64,000 nucleotides of DNA from Yponomeuta sedellus (GCA_934045075.1 OW203725.1:3624012-3688011); one strand, 5' to 3'. Numbered from the stretch's first letter, positions 50,881 through 61,354 are shown. Made by a program: numbers and translations. Notes: a model not told the origin generated them from the letters alone.

Positions 50881-52220
50881 AAAATCGTAAAAATCTGTGA
50901 AGCCGTTTTGGAAAAGCTTGATAACAAACACAGTGACACGAGTTTTCTGTATATTAGATTATCATAGCGGATTTCTCAATAAATAATGGAAACAAGAATA
51001 AAGTACGAGTGAATTCACGGGCACAATTAGTGGAATTTAATATAGCTCCCTCGGGAATTTCATTAAAATTTCTGTAATACAATAATACTGATAATTTTTA
51101 CTTTAATAAATTTAATTCAATATTGTTCAGCCGGCAGATTCAGGTGTTCTGGTTATAACGAGGGTCATTAACGATATTTTATTACGTTTCCAGACCAGAT
51201 GCACCATTTTCATTCCGCGGCAAAATAGTGTACTTTTTAAGCGACTCCAAACGCAGGAGAATAAAAAATAAATGAGGTAAATAACTTCCACGCAACATAA
51301 TCACTGGTCCTGGGTCTTGATTATGTAACACTTTACGCATGCATCTGTGTACAAAAATGGAGTGTTTACTTAACTCTGCCGTATAGATATGAAACGTAAT
51401 ATGTATCACACAAATAGCGGATTATGCAGTGGATACCTGATACGTGAGAATGATACTGAGCTACATAATTGTACGACAAAATCAAGTATATATTTTGTTC
51501 TTGCATATAGATATATAGGTTAAGACTTACACAATCAAGGCTCAGGTCCCATATTAAGATACCCGCTGCTATGGTATCCAGACAAGAAGATCACAAAGTT
51601 GGAAATACACCCAGACTGAGGCCACTTTATCATTAATTTAATAATATTGATCCTTTGATTATCTTGGTTTTGTACAAGGCATATTACCTATTATTAGGTG
51701 CTGCGATGAATAGTTTATGTAAGGACTTTGTTTTGCAACTTGACATTTGATAATACGCCCTTTAGAAAGGACAAAAATGTCAACACGCCTTTAAGAAATG
51801 TGGCATTGTACCTTGTATATTCAGCCAAGGTTCCAGGCTCTATTTTCAGCCCTATTTCTCGACTTCTAAAGGTGAAATTCCGCTGGCAGCTGCCTGTGTC
51901 CGCCGTGCACAAAAACACAGTACTTAACTCATCGGTTATTGGCCGTATATCCGCATATTATTCCCGCATACATTACGGGTTTTTCGCGCGTCCGCCATCG
52001 ACCCAAAGCCGTAAAAACGGAGATCATCCGTCGCCATTTCCTGGGTAGGACGGGACGAAGGATTCCACTTCGAGGGTGACACTTCTTTTGGTCTATATTG
52101 TATGACATCTCCCAGGTCTTCTTAGGAGGTGAGCCTATTGACAGACCAACTCTGTTGGGTTGGGATTTAAGGCTGCTTTTCCTCTGGCATTCCCCACTAG
52201 CTCACAATGTTTCACAAATT
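50881..52220. other. No gene recognised
   Basis: A 106-codon plus-strand frame (51728-52048) and overlapping minus frames show no known motif. Part of 51730-52060 is moderately GC-rich and could repay a conservation check. Confidence 0.4.
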
Positions 52221-52224
52221 TTAG

Positions 52225-52540
52225 TGATTACATACATACATAACCTCACGCCTGTATCCTAGAGGAGTAGGCAGAGACCAGGGACTGCCACTTGCCACGA
52301 TCCTGACAAATCACCTTCGCTTCATCAACGTTCATAAGTCGTTGCATGCACGCACGCCGGTTCCGGGTACTTTTTATCTTTTCCTTTGCTAATACGTCCC
52401 CTATCTGGTTGATGTATGTCCGCCTGGGACGACCCTTACCAACCCTTCCACTCACATTCGCAATATATATCTGTTTCGTAAATCTTTCCACCTTCATCCT
52501 CTCCACATGTCCAAACCAACGCAAAATTCCTAGTGATTTA
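52225..52540 (-). pseudogene. LINE-d RT C-terminal domain (best copy)
   Basis: The 92-codon minus frame (52524-52246) reads RWFGHVERM, RVGKGRPRRTYINQ, then ACMQRLMNVDEAKVICQ and KWQSLVSAY to a stop. This is the C-terminal tail of an endonuclease/RT-type LINE family, followed by a short 3' tail (CATACATACATAACC on this strand). The RT core is absent, so the copy is 5' truncated. Other scraps at 7086, 15920, 20215, 36700 and 45120 make this one of the most repeated coding pieces in the window. Confidence 0.8.
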
Positions 52541-52930
52541 ACATTTTAGTGATTAGTGACCGAAAACCAGGTGGATTGATGTAGTGACGAAAGATCTCAC
52601 AGAATGCGGAGCCTCGTTAAACGAGGTCATGAATGGGGTGAAGTGGAAAGAGAAAATAAGGAAACCTGACCCCACCACCATGTGGGACTAAGACTGGGAA
52701 GAGACAGAGAGAGGCTCTTGATGATAAAATGATGGACATTTAAAAAAAAAACTGTTTTTAAAACCATAAACCAGTTATTATTTTAGGAGCTCCAAATCCA
52801 CTTAATCTATACTTATATTATGTAAACCTAAATAAATAAAAAAATAAAAAGAAACTGTCGCAAACGTGGGATTCGGTCACGGAGAAGTGTTAGAGTCGAA
52901 AAAAGTCGCATGGCTTATTGTCCGACATTG
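52541..52930. other. Unassigned sequence, possible LINE remnant
   Basis: Contains WxxxxTHLGT-like decayed coding on the plus strand at best. I cannot assign it. Confidence 0.25.
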
Positions 52931-52939
52931 TCAGTGTAG

Positions 52940-53125
52940 TGTGTCGCAACTCTAATATTTTTGTGATGGCTGATTGAGGGTAGACTGAAACCTTATCAGC
53001 CGAAGATGCGAGCGGGCACCAGCCATCAGTCTTCTCGTGACCACGATGACTGTAACGTCGTCGAAACGTTGAAGTAAAATAGCAATAAATTACTACGCGA
53101 TTAAGCCCCGAAAATATAGTAATAA
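52940..53125 (+). repeat. LINE-i 3' UTR
   Basis: TCGTGACCACGATGACTGTA, GTAAAATAGCAATAAATTAC, CGATTAAGCCCCGAAAATAT. Same as the insertion at 5790-5962. Sequence to 53525 is unassigned. Confidence 0.6.
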
Positions 53126-53529
53126 TAAAAAAGAAAGCATAGGCAATATTATTGACAATCGTTCGTCCGGAAGGAAAGCACTTGTTTCTTCTGTACCGCA
53201 GCCATATCGATGCTTTCATATGATAAAACGGAATGTTTAAGCGTTTGATGGGCACAGTCATAATTTCTGAGTTAGTGTTTTTTTTAAGAGAACCGATGAA
53301 ACTGCTGGCGTCCGTATTAGCTCTGTTAACTCTGTTAAGCGCTTATCACCAAAATAGGACAAACCTGTATTTTTAACCCCCTTATTCATAATGGGACCAT
53401 TATCTTAAAAGAGCTGCTAAAGAGTGTTCTTTTTCATTCTGTCTTAGGTCAATAGAAGAAGATAGAGCGAGAATCAGCAATGCTTTAAGTAAGCAGACTA
53501 TTATGAATAAGGGGTTAAATGTTTCATCG

Positions 53530-53765
53530 TCATCATCGTCATCGTCAGGCTATACTAGTCCACTGCTGGACATAGCCATCCCCTAATGAGCGCCACGTTG
53601 TGCTATCATAGGGGGTAATGCCCATAATCCCCACGCTGGGCATGCGGGTTGGGGATCGCAGTTCGGTGGAACTGTACTGCAGGGGGCGCTGCTGACCACT
53701 GCTGGGCAGCAGCGCCCCCTGCAGGGGTTTGTGTCTCTTAGTCGCCTTTTACGACACCCGCGTTA
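53530..53765 (-). mobile_element. Rep-B with an internal hairpin insertion
   Basis: Minus-strand copy. At the CTGCAGGGGGCGCTGCTG block (53677-53694) the sequence turns back on itself (complement at 53707-53724, 12-nt loop) before continuing to GTCGCCTTTTACGACACCCG. Confidence 0.75.
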
Positions 53766-53787
53766 AATGTTTAACTATATTGAATTA

Positions 53788-54040
53788 TAAAAACCTATTT
53801 AGAGGCTAAAAATTCCACCCATGCCGGGATTCGAACCCGCTACCTCTGGCTACCCGTGCCAGCGCTGTTTCCAACTGAGCTAATGGGCGACTCATTATCA
53901 TTAGCTTAGTTGGTAAGAGCGTTGCCTCGGGTAGCCAGAGGTCGCGGGTTCGAATCCCAGCATCGGTGGAATTTTTAGCCTCTAAATAGGTTTTTAAAAT
54001 TGTCCTTAGCACGGGTTAGTGCATTAAAAATAATATAATT
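53788..54040. mobile_element. SINE-C head-to-head pair, 10-bp TSD
   Basis: Two complete tRNA-like heads face away from a 13-nt loop (53886-53898). Left arm ends in the short tail (TAAAAACCTATTTAGAGGC); right arm ends in the long tail. Direct repeats TATTGAATTA at 53778-53787 and 54041-54050. Both A and B boxes survive on each side. Confidence 0.88.
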
Positions 54041-54069
54041 TATTGAATTACCTAAATGTATTTCTGATG

Positions 54070-54200
54070 GTATCGATATCAACTCTTTTGAATGTCCTCA
54101 CTGTTGGGGCAAAGTTCTCTTCCTGCATCACAGGAAAGTTAGGTCATACGCCACCACGGAGGCTAAGACCGGGTTGGTGGACGATTGTAAGCCAACGCCG
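54070..54200 (+). repeat. Rep-A 5' part
   Basis: TATCAACTCTTTTGAATGTC, CCTGCATCACAGGAAAGTTA and GGGTTGGTGGACGATTGTAA, then loss of similarity. Confidence 0.65.
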
Positions 54201-54950
54201 CTATAAAACAATTCTAGTGGTACCTATAAAATACACTTTTCGAGAAGAAATTTCCAAGTGAACGTTGAAACCAAAATATCAACTGCCGAGTTTGCAAGGA
54301 AAACTAATTCATGAAAAGAAAAAAAAGCTGAAATTTTGAGCAGAGGGTTCCTTTATGATAGAGACAAAATAGTTATTTGTTATACAAGAGTGCAAAGTTG
54401 CTTTTTAACCGCGTGTTCAATTTTGATGACCGAGCAAGCGAAGGATTCAAAATTAGAATCCTGAGCGTTAGCGAGGGAATCAAAAGAGCACGATGTGAAA
54501 AATCTTTGAACTCGAGTGCAACACGTAACTTTTCATTCCACCTCAGCGAGGAAATGACTAAATGCAAAAAAAAAAACGTTTACAATCACAAGATAGGTAC
54601 GCTTTTATTTCAGTTTAGGTATTAATTACTACATTATGACAGGTAAGTATTACAGAATAATCTTTAAATTATAACAAAATAATACTAAGGTATAATTAAG
54701 AAAAATTTTAAGTAACGCTGCTAAATTGAGTGTATTTTTTTTTTATTCACAAACTTAGTGCACACGATGTTCTAAATTCAATTTACTTTATCCTCTAGAG
54801 AATAAAAACTGCTTTTCCACTCAGATATTGAAGATTAAAAATACTCTTTCCGAGATGGTGGGATGAAAAATAACTTACACTTAAATTAAGGCGCTTCGGG
54901 GGGCTAACTAGCGCCACCAATGGAATAAAATTCAAACATGTGTTATAATA
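54201..54950. other. No gene recognised
   Basis: An 82-codon plus frame (54377-54625) overlaps serine/arginine-rich looking repeats (GCGAGCGAAGG, CTCAGCGAGGAAATGAC). These resemble widespread lepidopteran repeats, but I cannot name one. Confidence 0.3.
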
Positions 54951-54952
54951 AT

Positions 54953-55470
54953 ACTATTTTTATTTTTAATGCACTAACCCGTGCTATAATACAGAGAATA
55001 GTGTAAAGAGGTTAGAAATTTCACTGATGCCGGTGAGTCGCCCATTAGCTCAGTTGGAAAGAGCGCTGGCACGGATAGCCAGAGGTCGCGGGTCGAATCC
55101 CGGCATGGTGGAATTTTTAGCCTCCAAAATAGGTGTTTCATCATCAGACTGATATCGCTGTACCCACATAATTATACTATTTTTAATGCACGAGCCCGTG
55201 CTTAGGACAATTTTCAAAAAACCTATTTAAAAAGATTATAATCATGTGGGTACAGCGATATCATTCCGATGTAAAAACCTAACTGCAAAGTAGATACTCA
55301 GGGCTGCAAGTGATGCAAATTACTTCAGCCAGATGTCGCTGCCTGTACGTAATACAGAGAATATTGTAAAGAGGTTCGAAATTTCTCAGTTGGAAAGAGC
55401 GCTGGCACTCACATGATGGCACTCACACATGGGTGAAATTTTTAGCCTCTAATTAGGTTTTTTAAAAACG
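54953..55470. mobile_element. SINE-C mosaic cluster
   Basis: Pieces of at least three SINE-C units in both orientations: a plus unit with head (CCCATTAGCTCAGTTGGAAA), a minus long tail (AATGCACGAGCCCGTGC) and a plus body with a head missing its B box. The junctions are abrupt, as after recombination or template switching. Confidence 0.7.
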
Positions 55471-55491
55471 TATAATAAAACAAGTTATTTT

Positions 55492-56016
55492 TAGGGTTCC
55501 GTACCTCAAAAGGAAAAAACGGAACCCTTATAAGATCACTTTGTTGTCCGTCTGTCCGTCCGTCCGTCCGTCTGTCAAGACCCTTTTTCTCAGGAACGCG
55601 TGGAGGTATGAAGCTGAAATTTATATCAATTACTCAAGTCTACTGCCCCTTGAAGCTGTGAAAAAATCAAACTTCTAAGCCAACGCAATCAAAAGATACA
55701 GCCGTTTATGCCGCAAATTTTCGACACTTGCAAGGGAATCAAAACCTACAGGGTGCTTCCCGTGAACTCAGAATCTTGAAATTTGGTACGAAGCAACGTC
55801 TTATAGCATAGATAAAGGAAAAATTACGAAAACCATAAATTTTTAGTTACATCTCATAATATATATTTTTTTAATAATTTTAAACTTACTACCCATTTCC
55901 TCATAAACGCGTAGAGGTATTAAATTGAAATTCATACCAAATACTCAGGTCTATAATACAGGTTTGCACGGAACCCTCGGTGCGCGAGTCTGACTCGCAC
56001 TTGGCCGGTTTTTTTT
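55492..56016 (-). repeat. 525-bp interspersed repeat, minus copy
   Basis: Complement of 38839-39366 along its length, from AGGGTTCCGTACCTCAAAAG to CTGACTCGCACTTGGCCGG. Confidence 0.85.
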
Positions 56017-56096
56017 TCCATTGGTAGCGCTAGTTAGGTCCCCGAAACGCCTTAAATAGCGAAGCTTGATATAAATGTGCATCAATTGATCTATTT

Positions 56097-56230
56097 TAAC
56101 CTTTGTATGTCCCCACTGCTGGGGCATGAATCTCTTCCTGCATCGTAAGAAGGTTAGGCCATACTCCACTACGGTAGCCAAGTCCGGGTTGGTGGAGGAT
56201 TGTAAGACAGTGGCGGGCCTTACTGTCTGC
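56097..56230 (+). repeat. Rep-A 5' part
   Basis: TTTGTATGTCCCCACTGCTG through GGTTGGTGGAGGATTGTAAG to GGCGGGCCTTACTGTC. Confidence 0.7.
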
Positions 56231-56314
56231 CTTCATGTGCTAAAAAGCATAATAAGAAATAGAACTAACTACATTTAAAACTGATAATATGTTTTAAAAA
56301 CCTAAAAAAACCTA

Positions 56315-56436
56315 GTCACCCATTAGCTCAGTTGGGAGAGCGCTGGCACGGTTAGCCAGAGTACCGGCATGGGTGGAATTTTTGGCCTCTAAATAGGCTT
56401 TTAAAATTGTTCTTAGCACGGGTTAGTGCAACAAAA
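56315..56436 (+). mobile_element. SINE-C, plus strand, B-box deletion
   Basis: Head CACCCATTAGCTCAGTTGGG, then AGCCAGAG joined directly to TACCGGCATGGGTGG, so the B box is deleted. Long tail TTCTTAGCACGGGTTAGTGC. Confidence 0.7.
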
Positions 56437-56464
56437 ACAATACTATCTATATACCTATAATATC

Positions 56465-56800
56465 AGCCCATCAGTGGGTTGATGTGGGGATCAGCCCACA
56501 TCAACCCACTGCTGGACATAGGCCTCCTTTCTATTGCGCCATTCCTCACGGTCCTGTGCTAATCTGATCCATCTCTGACCCGCAACCCTCACGATGTCGT
56601 CTGACGATCGTGTCGGTGGTCTGCCTACCAACCTCCTTCCCTCCCTTGGCCACCACTCCGGTACTGCCCTGGGTCACTGGCCGTCTTCCCTTCTATCCAA
56701 GTGTCCCGCCCATTTCCACTTTAAGTCTGTGATCCGCTCACCAACGTCTTCGACCAAAAGAATACTACGAATACAAAAAATAAAGAAGTCTGACGCCAAC
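56465..56800 (-). pseudogene. LINE-f RT C-terminal fragment with palindromic 3' edge
   Basis: The complement encodes ERITDLKWKWAGHLDRREDG, then a WRPR/GRPPTR-type stretch, AQDRE and YVQQW, typical of an RT C-terminus, with 5' truncation. At its 3' end, CAGTGGGTTGATGTGGG returns as its complement after a 6-nt spacer (about 56474-56513). Confidence 0.7.
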
Positions 56801-57260
56801 TCCTCGTAAGTGGTCATAACGTCAACAATGACTTTAAAACTAAAGGAGTGATCGAAGCTCTTAAAGTGAGAAACTACGTTCACATTACGAACGTAGGAAA
56901 GATAAGACCGCTCTTCCAAGTGGTAATTTAAGTTTTTCCCCGTGAACCCAGCCAGCGCTGCTGGCATCGTAAGGGGATAGATATTTGGATAAGGAAAGCT
57001 AGATTGCGAGCGTCAAGCGAAAACAGTTTATGCAGCGCTTTTGCTTTATAGGGCAGTTACTTATTAAAACGCTTAATGTAAGACGTACGTCAAACGCTTC
57101 ATTGAAAATAAGAGTGAATTCGTTCATTTCCTTCGAAGAAATAGTTCTTTATAGTTCACCTTTCATTGCAGGTCCCAAATCTTTCGACTCGTTAGTTGGT
57201 GAACAACAATGAACGAATGAATGGTTAAATTAAAATTACATTAGGGATTAGAAGACTTAG
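56801..57260. other. No gene recognised
   Basis: A 97-codon minus frame reaches into this region from LINE-f. Nothing beyond it is recognisable. Confidence 0.35.
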
Positions 57261-57265
57261 GGTCA

Positions 57266-57343
57266 ATTTCTGAATTGAGAATTTCTATAAGTAAATACTT
57301 AACTGTACTGAGTATTTACTTAGTGAAATTCTCAATTCAGAAA
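57266..57343. repeat. Hairpin with ~32-bp arms
   Basis: TTTCTGAATTGAGAATTTC and TAAGTAAATAC are mirrored by GTATTTACTTA and GAAATTCTCAATTCAGAAA around a 13-nt loop. A MITE-like solo copy. Confidence 0.7.
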
Positions 57344-57506
57344 CCGGTATAAAGATATCTGGTATTAAAATTGTGTTAACGGAAAATAGTCTGCTCAACA
57401 CATTTAAGTCGAAAATTCGTAAGTAAAAAAAGTTTGGGGTCTTTTCTTAATACCTTTTCCAGATAATCTTTTTTTCTGAAACTAAGACTCAATGTAATTG
57501 ACTTTC

Positions 57507-58195
57507 ATTAAGTACCTAATTTTTTAAAAACCTATTTCGAGGCTAAAAATTCCACCCATGCCGGTCATGGATAGCCAGAGGTCGCGGGTTCGAATCCCGG
57601 CATAGGTGGAATTTTTAGCCTCTAAATAGGTTTTAAAAAAAATAGGTACTTAATCTTAACCTCCGGTAATCTTAAATAGGTTTTTAAATTTGTCCTTAGC
57701 ATGGGTTAGTGCATTAAAAATAATAATATATTTAAAATAATAATAAATTTAAAAACCTATTTAGAGGCTAAAAATTTCACCCATGCCGGGATTCGAACCC
57801 GCAACCTATGGCTCGCATAGCCAGAGGTTGCGGGTTCGAATCCCGGCATGGGTGAAATTTTTAGCCTCTAAATAGGTTTTTAAATTTGTCCTTAGCACGG
57901 GTTAGTGCATTAAAAATAAAAATAGTGTAATCATGTGGGTACAGTGATATCGTTCCGATGTTAAACCTAACTGCAAAGTAGGTAGTCGGGGCTGTAAGTA
58001 ATGCAATTTGCTTAAGTCAGATGTCGCTGCCTGTACGTAATACAGAGAATATTGTAAAGAGGTTCGAAATTTCACTGATGCCGTGAGTCGCCCATTGGCT
58101 CAATTGGTAGAGCGCTGGTACGGATAGCCAGAGGTTGCGGGTTCGAATCCCGGCATGAGTGAATTTTTTAGCCTCTAAATAGGTTTTTAAATTCA
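57507..58195. mobile_element. SINE-C cluster with two palindromes
   Basis: 57507-57654: 58-bp arms with a 32-bp centre. The arms extend beyond SINE-C into ATTAAGTACCTAAT, so flanking bases were copied too. 57745-57887: 71-bp arms with a ~5-nt loop and two stem mismatches. 57888-58195: long tail leading into a complete plus-strand unit with body, A box and B box, ending in the short tail. Confidence 0.8.
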
Positions 58196-58365
58196 AATCA
58201 ATTTATTTCAACAGAAAGAATTTACATTCTGTTTGCTGAATGTCAATATATATACAATGTAAAATGTAAGCCGTAAAATGTAAGCCGCTGCCTTCGGGCC
58301 GTATTGTAGTGGAGAAAAAGGCAGCGGAAAAAAAAACTCCACTCTGACAATCTTTTAACTGTCTG
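58195..58365 (-). repeat. LINE-b 3' UTR, minus strand
   Basis: The complement has CCGAAGGCAGCGGCTTACAT, CATTCAGCAAACAGAATGTA and ATAAATTGATTTGAATTT. Matches 13440-13577. Confidence 0.7.
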
Positions 58366-58420
58366 TGGTAACATGCATTTGCTATTTCTTACTATATGCT
58401 CAGGTCCTCGGCCATCCTCC

Positions 58421-58552
58421 AGAGTTAGGAGTTTTTTTGTCCATTTTTTCTCCAAAATGATCTAAATTTTAAAATGGACACCTAGTTCAAATTGTAACGT
58501 TCATTAAGCCGCAGCTTCTGCGCTACTTTGAATAGAACCTTTTCATTTCCTC
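58421..58552 (+). repeat. LINE-a 3' UTR fragment
   Basis: AGAGTTAGGAGTTTTTTTGT, GGACACCTAGTTCAAATTGT and AATAGAACCTTTTCATTTCC match the LINE-a 3' end. 5' truncated within the UTR. Confidence 0.8.
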
Positions 58553-58717
58553 ATCCAGCCGTTACCAACCGTCTGTCTCGGATCGTTGGTGTGCGACCAG
58601 CGAGTTGGTGGACGTCTTAAACTCCGTTTGCTGAGTTCGTGATTTCTTTTTATCAACTGTCCTGTCCTAGACTAGTATCGATTCCTCGGCATGTGTGATT
58701 CAACTGTTTGCTTATTT

Positions 58718-59320
58718 GACGGCCTCGGTGGCGCAGTGGTGTGGCACTTAACTTACTTTTGACTTAAGTGCCTATGTCCCCTGGATGGGGCAAAGGGCAT
58801 CTACAATGATTCGCCATCCCTCACGGTCTTGAGCTTCGCGTTTCGTTTCGCTCCACGTCTTGCCGATAGTCGCCGCCTCTGCGATGATCGTCCGTCGCCA
58901 GGATTGCTTAGGGCGGCCACGTTTACGTTTTCCTTGGGGATTCCAGTCGAAGGCTTGCCTCGGGATGTGGTCGGGGTCCCTTCGGAGTGTGTGGCCGATC
59001 CAATTCCACTTGCGACGTTTGATCTGCTGGTCGATTGGGGTCCCACCGCAGCGATCCCATAGGTCCAGCGGTGTGGCACGCTGACTGTAAAACCGTCGGT
59101 CTCGGGTTCGATCCCCGGCCGGGTCAAACTAGGAAACAAACTTTTCTAGTTTGTCTCGGGTCTTGGATGTTATCTCTGTATTTATTGTATTAAATCTATC
59201 GTCGAGTTGGCACCTGTAACACAAGTTATTTAGTTGTACTTAGTATAGGGCTAACAAGATCTGTGTAATATGTCCATGAATATTTATTATTTATTATTAT
59301 TATTTATTATTTGGCTATCT
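58718..59320 (+). mobile_element. SINE-F (tRNA-like), split by LINE-g
   Basis: A-box part GACGGCCTCGGTGGCGCAGT (58718-58747); B-box part CTCGGGTTCGATCCCCGGCC and body to a TTATTATTTATT tail (59080-59320). The two are separated by 322 bp of LINE-g and a duplicated GGTGTGGCAC. Confidence 0.8.
58748..59069 (-). pseudogene. LINE-g RT C-terminal fragment inserted in SINE-F, 10-bp TSD
   Basis: The complement encodes KRRKWNWIGHTLRRDPDHIP, then a QAFDWNPQGKRKRGRPK block, AQDREGW and a stop, followed by a very short 3' tail. Frame and domain are intact over ~95 codons. Target duplication GGTGTGGCAC at 58738-58747 and 59070-59079. The 112-codon frame usually called here is in another register and is a shadow. 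Confidence 0.8.
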
Positions 59321-59514
59321 CAGTCTTCTTAGGGTTTTGGCGAATTGCCCCATTTTTGATTTGATTCATCAAAGAAATATCTGTGTAATTTCCTTTATTA
59401 TTTACAATAAAGTGTCCTCTATCTCAAAGCGACTTGGACTTTAGCCTGTTCCAAAGCACACTGTGAATGCACGTGCGGCAGGGTGTATGATATGAAAAAA
59501 TCCTAATACTGCAA

Positions 59515-59619
59515 GTACAGTGGAGAACACGTCAACCTATACATTTTAGTTGTAAAGTCGCCCGTAACGTTACGGAATAGAGTGCATGGGTGTATAGGTT
59601 GATGTGATCTCGACTGTAC
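59515..59619. mobile_element. Short TIR element (~105 bp)
   Basis: Arms GTACAGTGGAGAACACGTCA + ACCTATAC and GTATAGGT + TGATGTGATCTCGACTGTAC are complementary with a few mismatches. No coding. Confidence 0.65.
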
Positions 59620-60350
59620 AAGCTTCAATAGATTTTTAAACGTTCTTTGTAGAGTATTCTTTTATGCATTTATCTGCAGGCGTTTAAGCCCGTGCTGCGT
59701 CCAATCAAAACAATATAAAAAAAAAATTATCTTTGAATGGAACAAAATTTTACAATATATAAAGTAACTTTGAACCACAAACTAATTTAAATTAGTAACC
59801 GCTAGTTTTTTTCAACCCTTATAGCAGCCATAACTATTTCGACTTTAGCATTGTAGACTCCTTTATACTGAAACGGAGTTTGAATAAAGGTATTCAAATA
59901 GACCTTTACATACTAGTTCTATAAGCTCTAATTAAGACAATGTTTACCAAGCGTTTCACATTTGAGAGCCACGTTTGTTATTTGAACCATTATTAATTAA
60001 TTAATCAACATTTCTTTGGCTTGCAGTCTGAATTAGACCAAATACCTAGGTTTCGATTTCTGCACACCAAGAAAGCCTGCCAGCCCAAAACTTTAATAGT
60101 AGGTAAAGGTTTTCTCTCATAACTAGAACCAGCTCAACCTAATCTGTAAAGACGTACCTGAAGTGAAATATTCATTTATACGTTCGACGCGAGGAACAGC
60201 AAAGATAATTTTAAACTGCAGATAAGACAACAGCTACCAGCTAACAGGTGATTTAAAAAATGTATTGTCACACGCTGCCGGAGTTTATATGGAGTCTTTC
60301 GAGTGGATTTCTTAAATAATAATTATATTATCATAAAGCTTAACATTTCT
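59620..60350. other. No gene recognised
   Basis: AT-rich and apparently unique. A small hairpin (GCTTATAGTAAT/ATTACTATAAGC) follows at about 60438-60468. Confidence 0.4.
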
Positions 60351-60351
60351 G

Positions 60352-60408
60352 CTATGCAGGAAGAGACCCTTGCCTAAGCAGTGGGGACAAAAAAAGGGTT
60401 GATATCAT
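60352..60408 (-). repeat. Rep-A 5' scrap, minus strand
   Basis: GCTATGCAGGAAGAGACCCT, CAGTGGGGACA, GGGTTGATATCA. Confidence 0.6.
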
Positions 60409-60639
60409 ATTAACAAATATATATAATATATATTTTAGCTTATAGTAATTAATATTACTATAAGCAATTAGATATAAACAAAGTTTCGCTATCGACAAAA
60501 CAAAATCAAAACCTTACCTTTATAACAACCCCTATTTCAAGCTGCTTTTTCTTAAATGTTTCTTACATTACCAATACCAACAGCCAGTAGTCACATTTGC
60601 ACCATAAGGTGCTAGTTAAGGTTAAGCGCCTAGTCTTCA

Positions 60640-60825
60640 TGGCCAAATTGAACCTAGTAACTGGAATTAATCACTTGAGTTAAGCAACAACAGGCGCGGT
60701 CAGGTGCAGGATGGGTAACCGTTCCTTGATTATCGCTAGTGTAATTTTTTCGAGCGCTACCGTGCTTCGCGAGGCACGTTAAGCCGTTGGTGCTGGCTGT
60801 CATGTAATGGCAATTTGAATTTGAA
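60640..60825 (-). repeat. Rep-A 3' part, minus strand
   Basis: AGTTAAGCAACAACAGGCGC, GTGCTTCGCGAGGCACGTTA and AGCCGTTGGTGCTGGCTGTC. Confidence 0.7.
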
Positions 60826-61205
60826 TTTAGGTGCCTGTATGTAAATGCCATGTTATGTTAGCAAACATTTTCTAATGTTGCTGTCGTTTTCTAGTAATGT
60901 TGGATTGATGATGAACAGACATGTTTTTCGATTCTAGCCATCCTCGTTGCTTCTTAGCCACTCCTAAGTTTCTCGAGCAAACTTCAACTCTTCGCCATAT
61001 CTCCGAGTCTACGTAATCCCTTCGACTGCAGTCTGCAAACTCCACCAGAGCTAAATCGGAAATTTTCACTCGCTCCCTAGTTGATTGCAATGCTAATGAG
61101 GGTGTGAGTCCTACACCGCTATGCGCAGATTGAAAATCCTTAAGATTTCAATTTATGAAGCAAACTGTTTGTCAATGATACAGTCTTAGTAGTTGTAGTA
61201 TTTTT
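60826..61205. other. No gene recognised; 72-codon minus frame
   Basis: The minus frame 61090-60872 (with ISDLALVEF and DSEIWRRVEV) looks protein-like in composition but matches no family I know. It could be a LINE ORF1/endonuclease remnant or a host exon. Confidence 0.3.
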
Positions 61206-61209
61206 TAGT

Positions 61210-61345
61210 GTAGGACGCCCTCCGAATAGGTGGGATGACGATCCGTGAAAAACTGCCGCTGAAGACAGGGCGCTGTGGCGCTCATTAGGGGAGAGCTACG
61301 TCCAGCAGTGGACTACATAATATAGCCTGAAGAAGAAGAAGAAGA
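61210..61345 (+). pseudogene. LINE-e RT C-terminal fragment
   Basis: Encodes SVGRPPNRWDDDP, a TGA, then KTAAEDRALWRSLGESYVQQ and a stop, followed by ATATAGCCTGAAGAAGAAG. The shared end with Rep-B is clearest here. Confidence 0.75.
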
Positions 61346-61354
61346 GTATTTTAA

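Noticed and set aside
57641..57720. TTAATCTTAACCTCCGGTAATC as a MITE-A end
   Set aside because: Only a short resemblance to ACCTCCG, with no inverted partner.
58801..59139. 112-codon minus frame with RPGIEPETDGF
   Set aside because: The LINE-g domain is in another register. The RPGIEPE start is the tRNA-like SINE B box read as protein.
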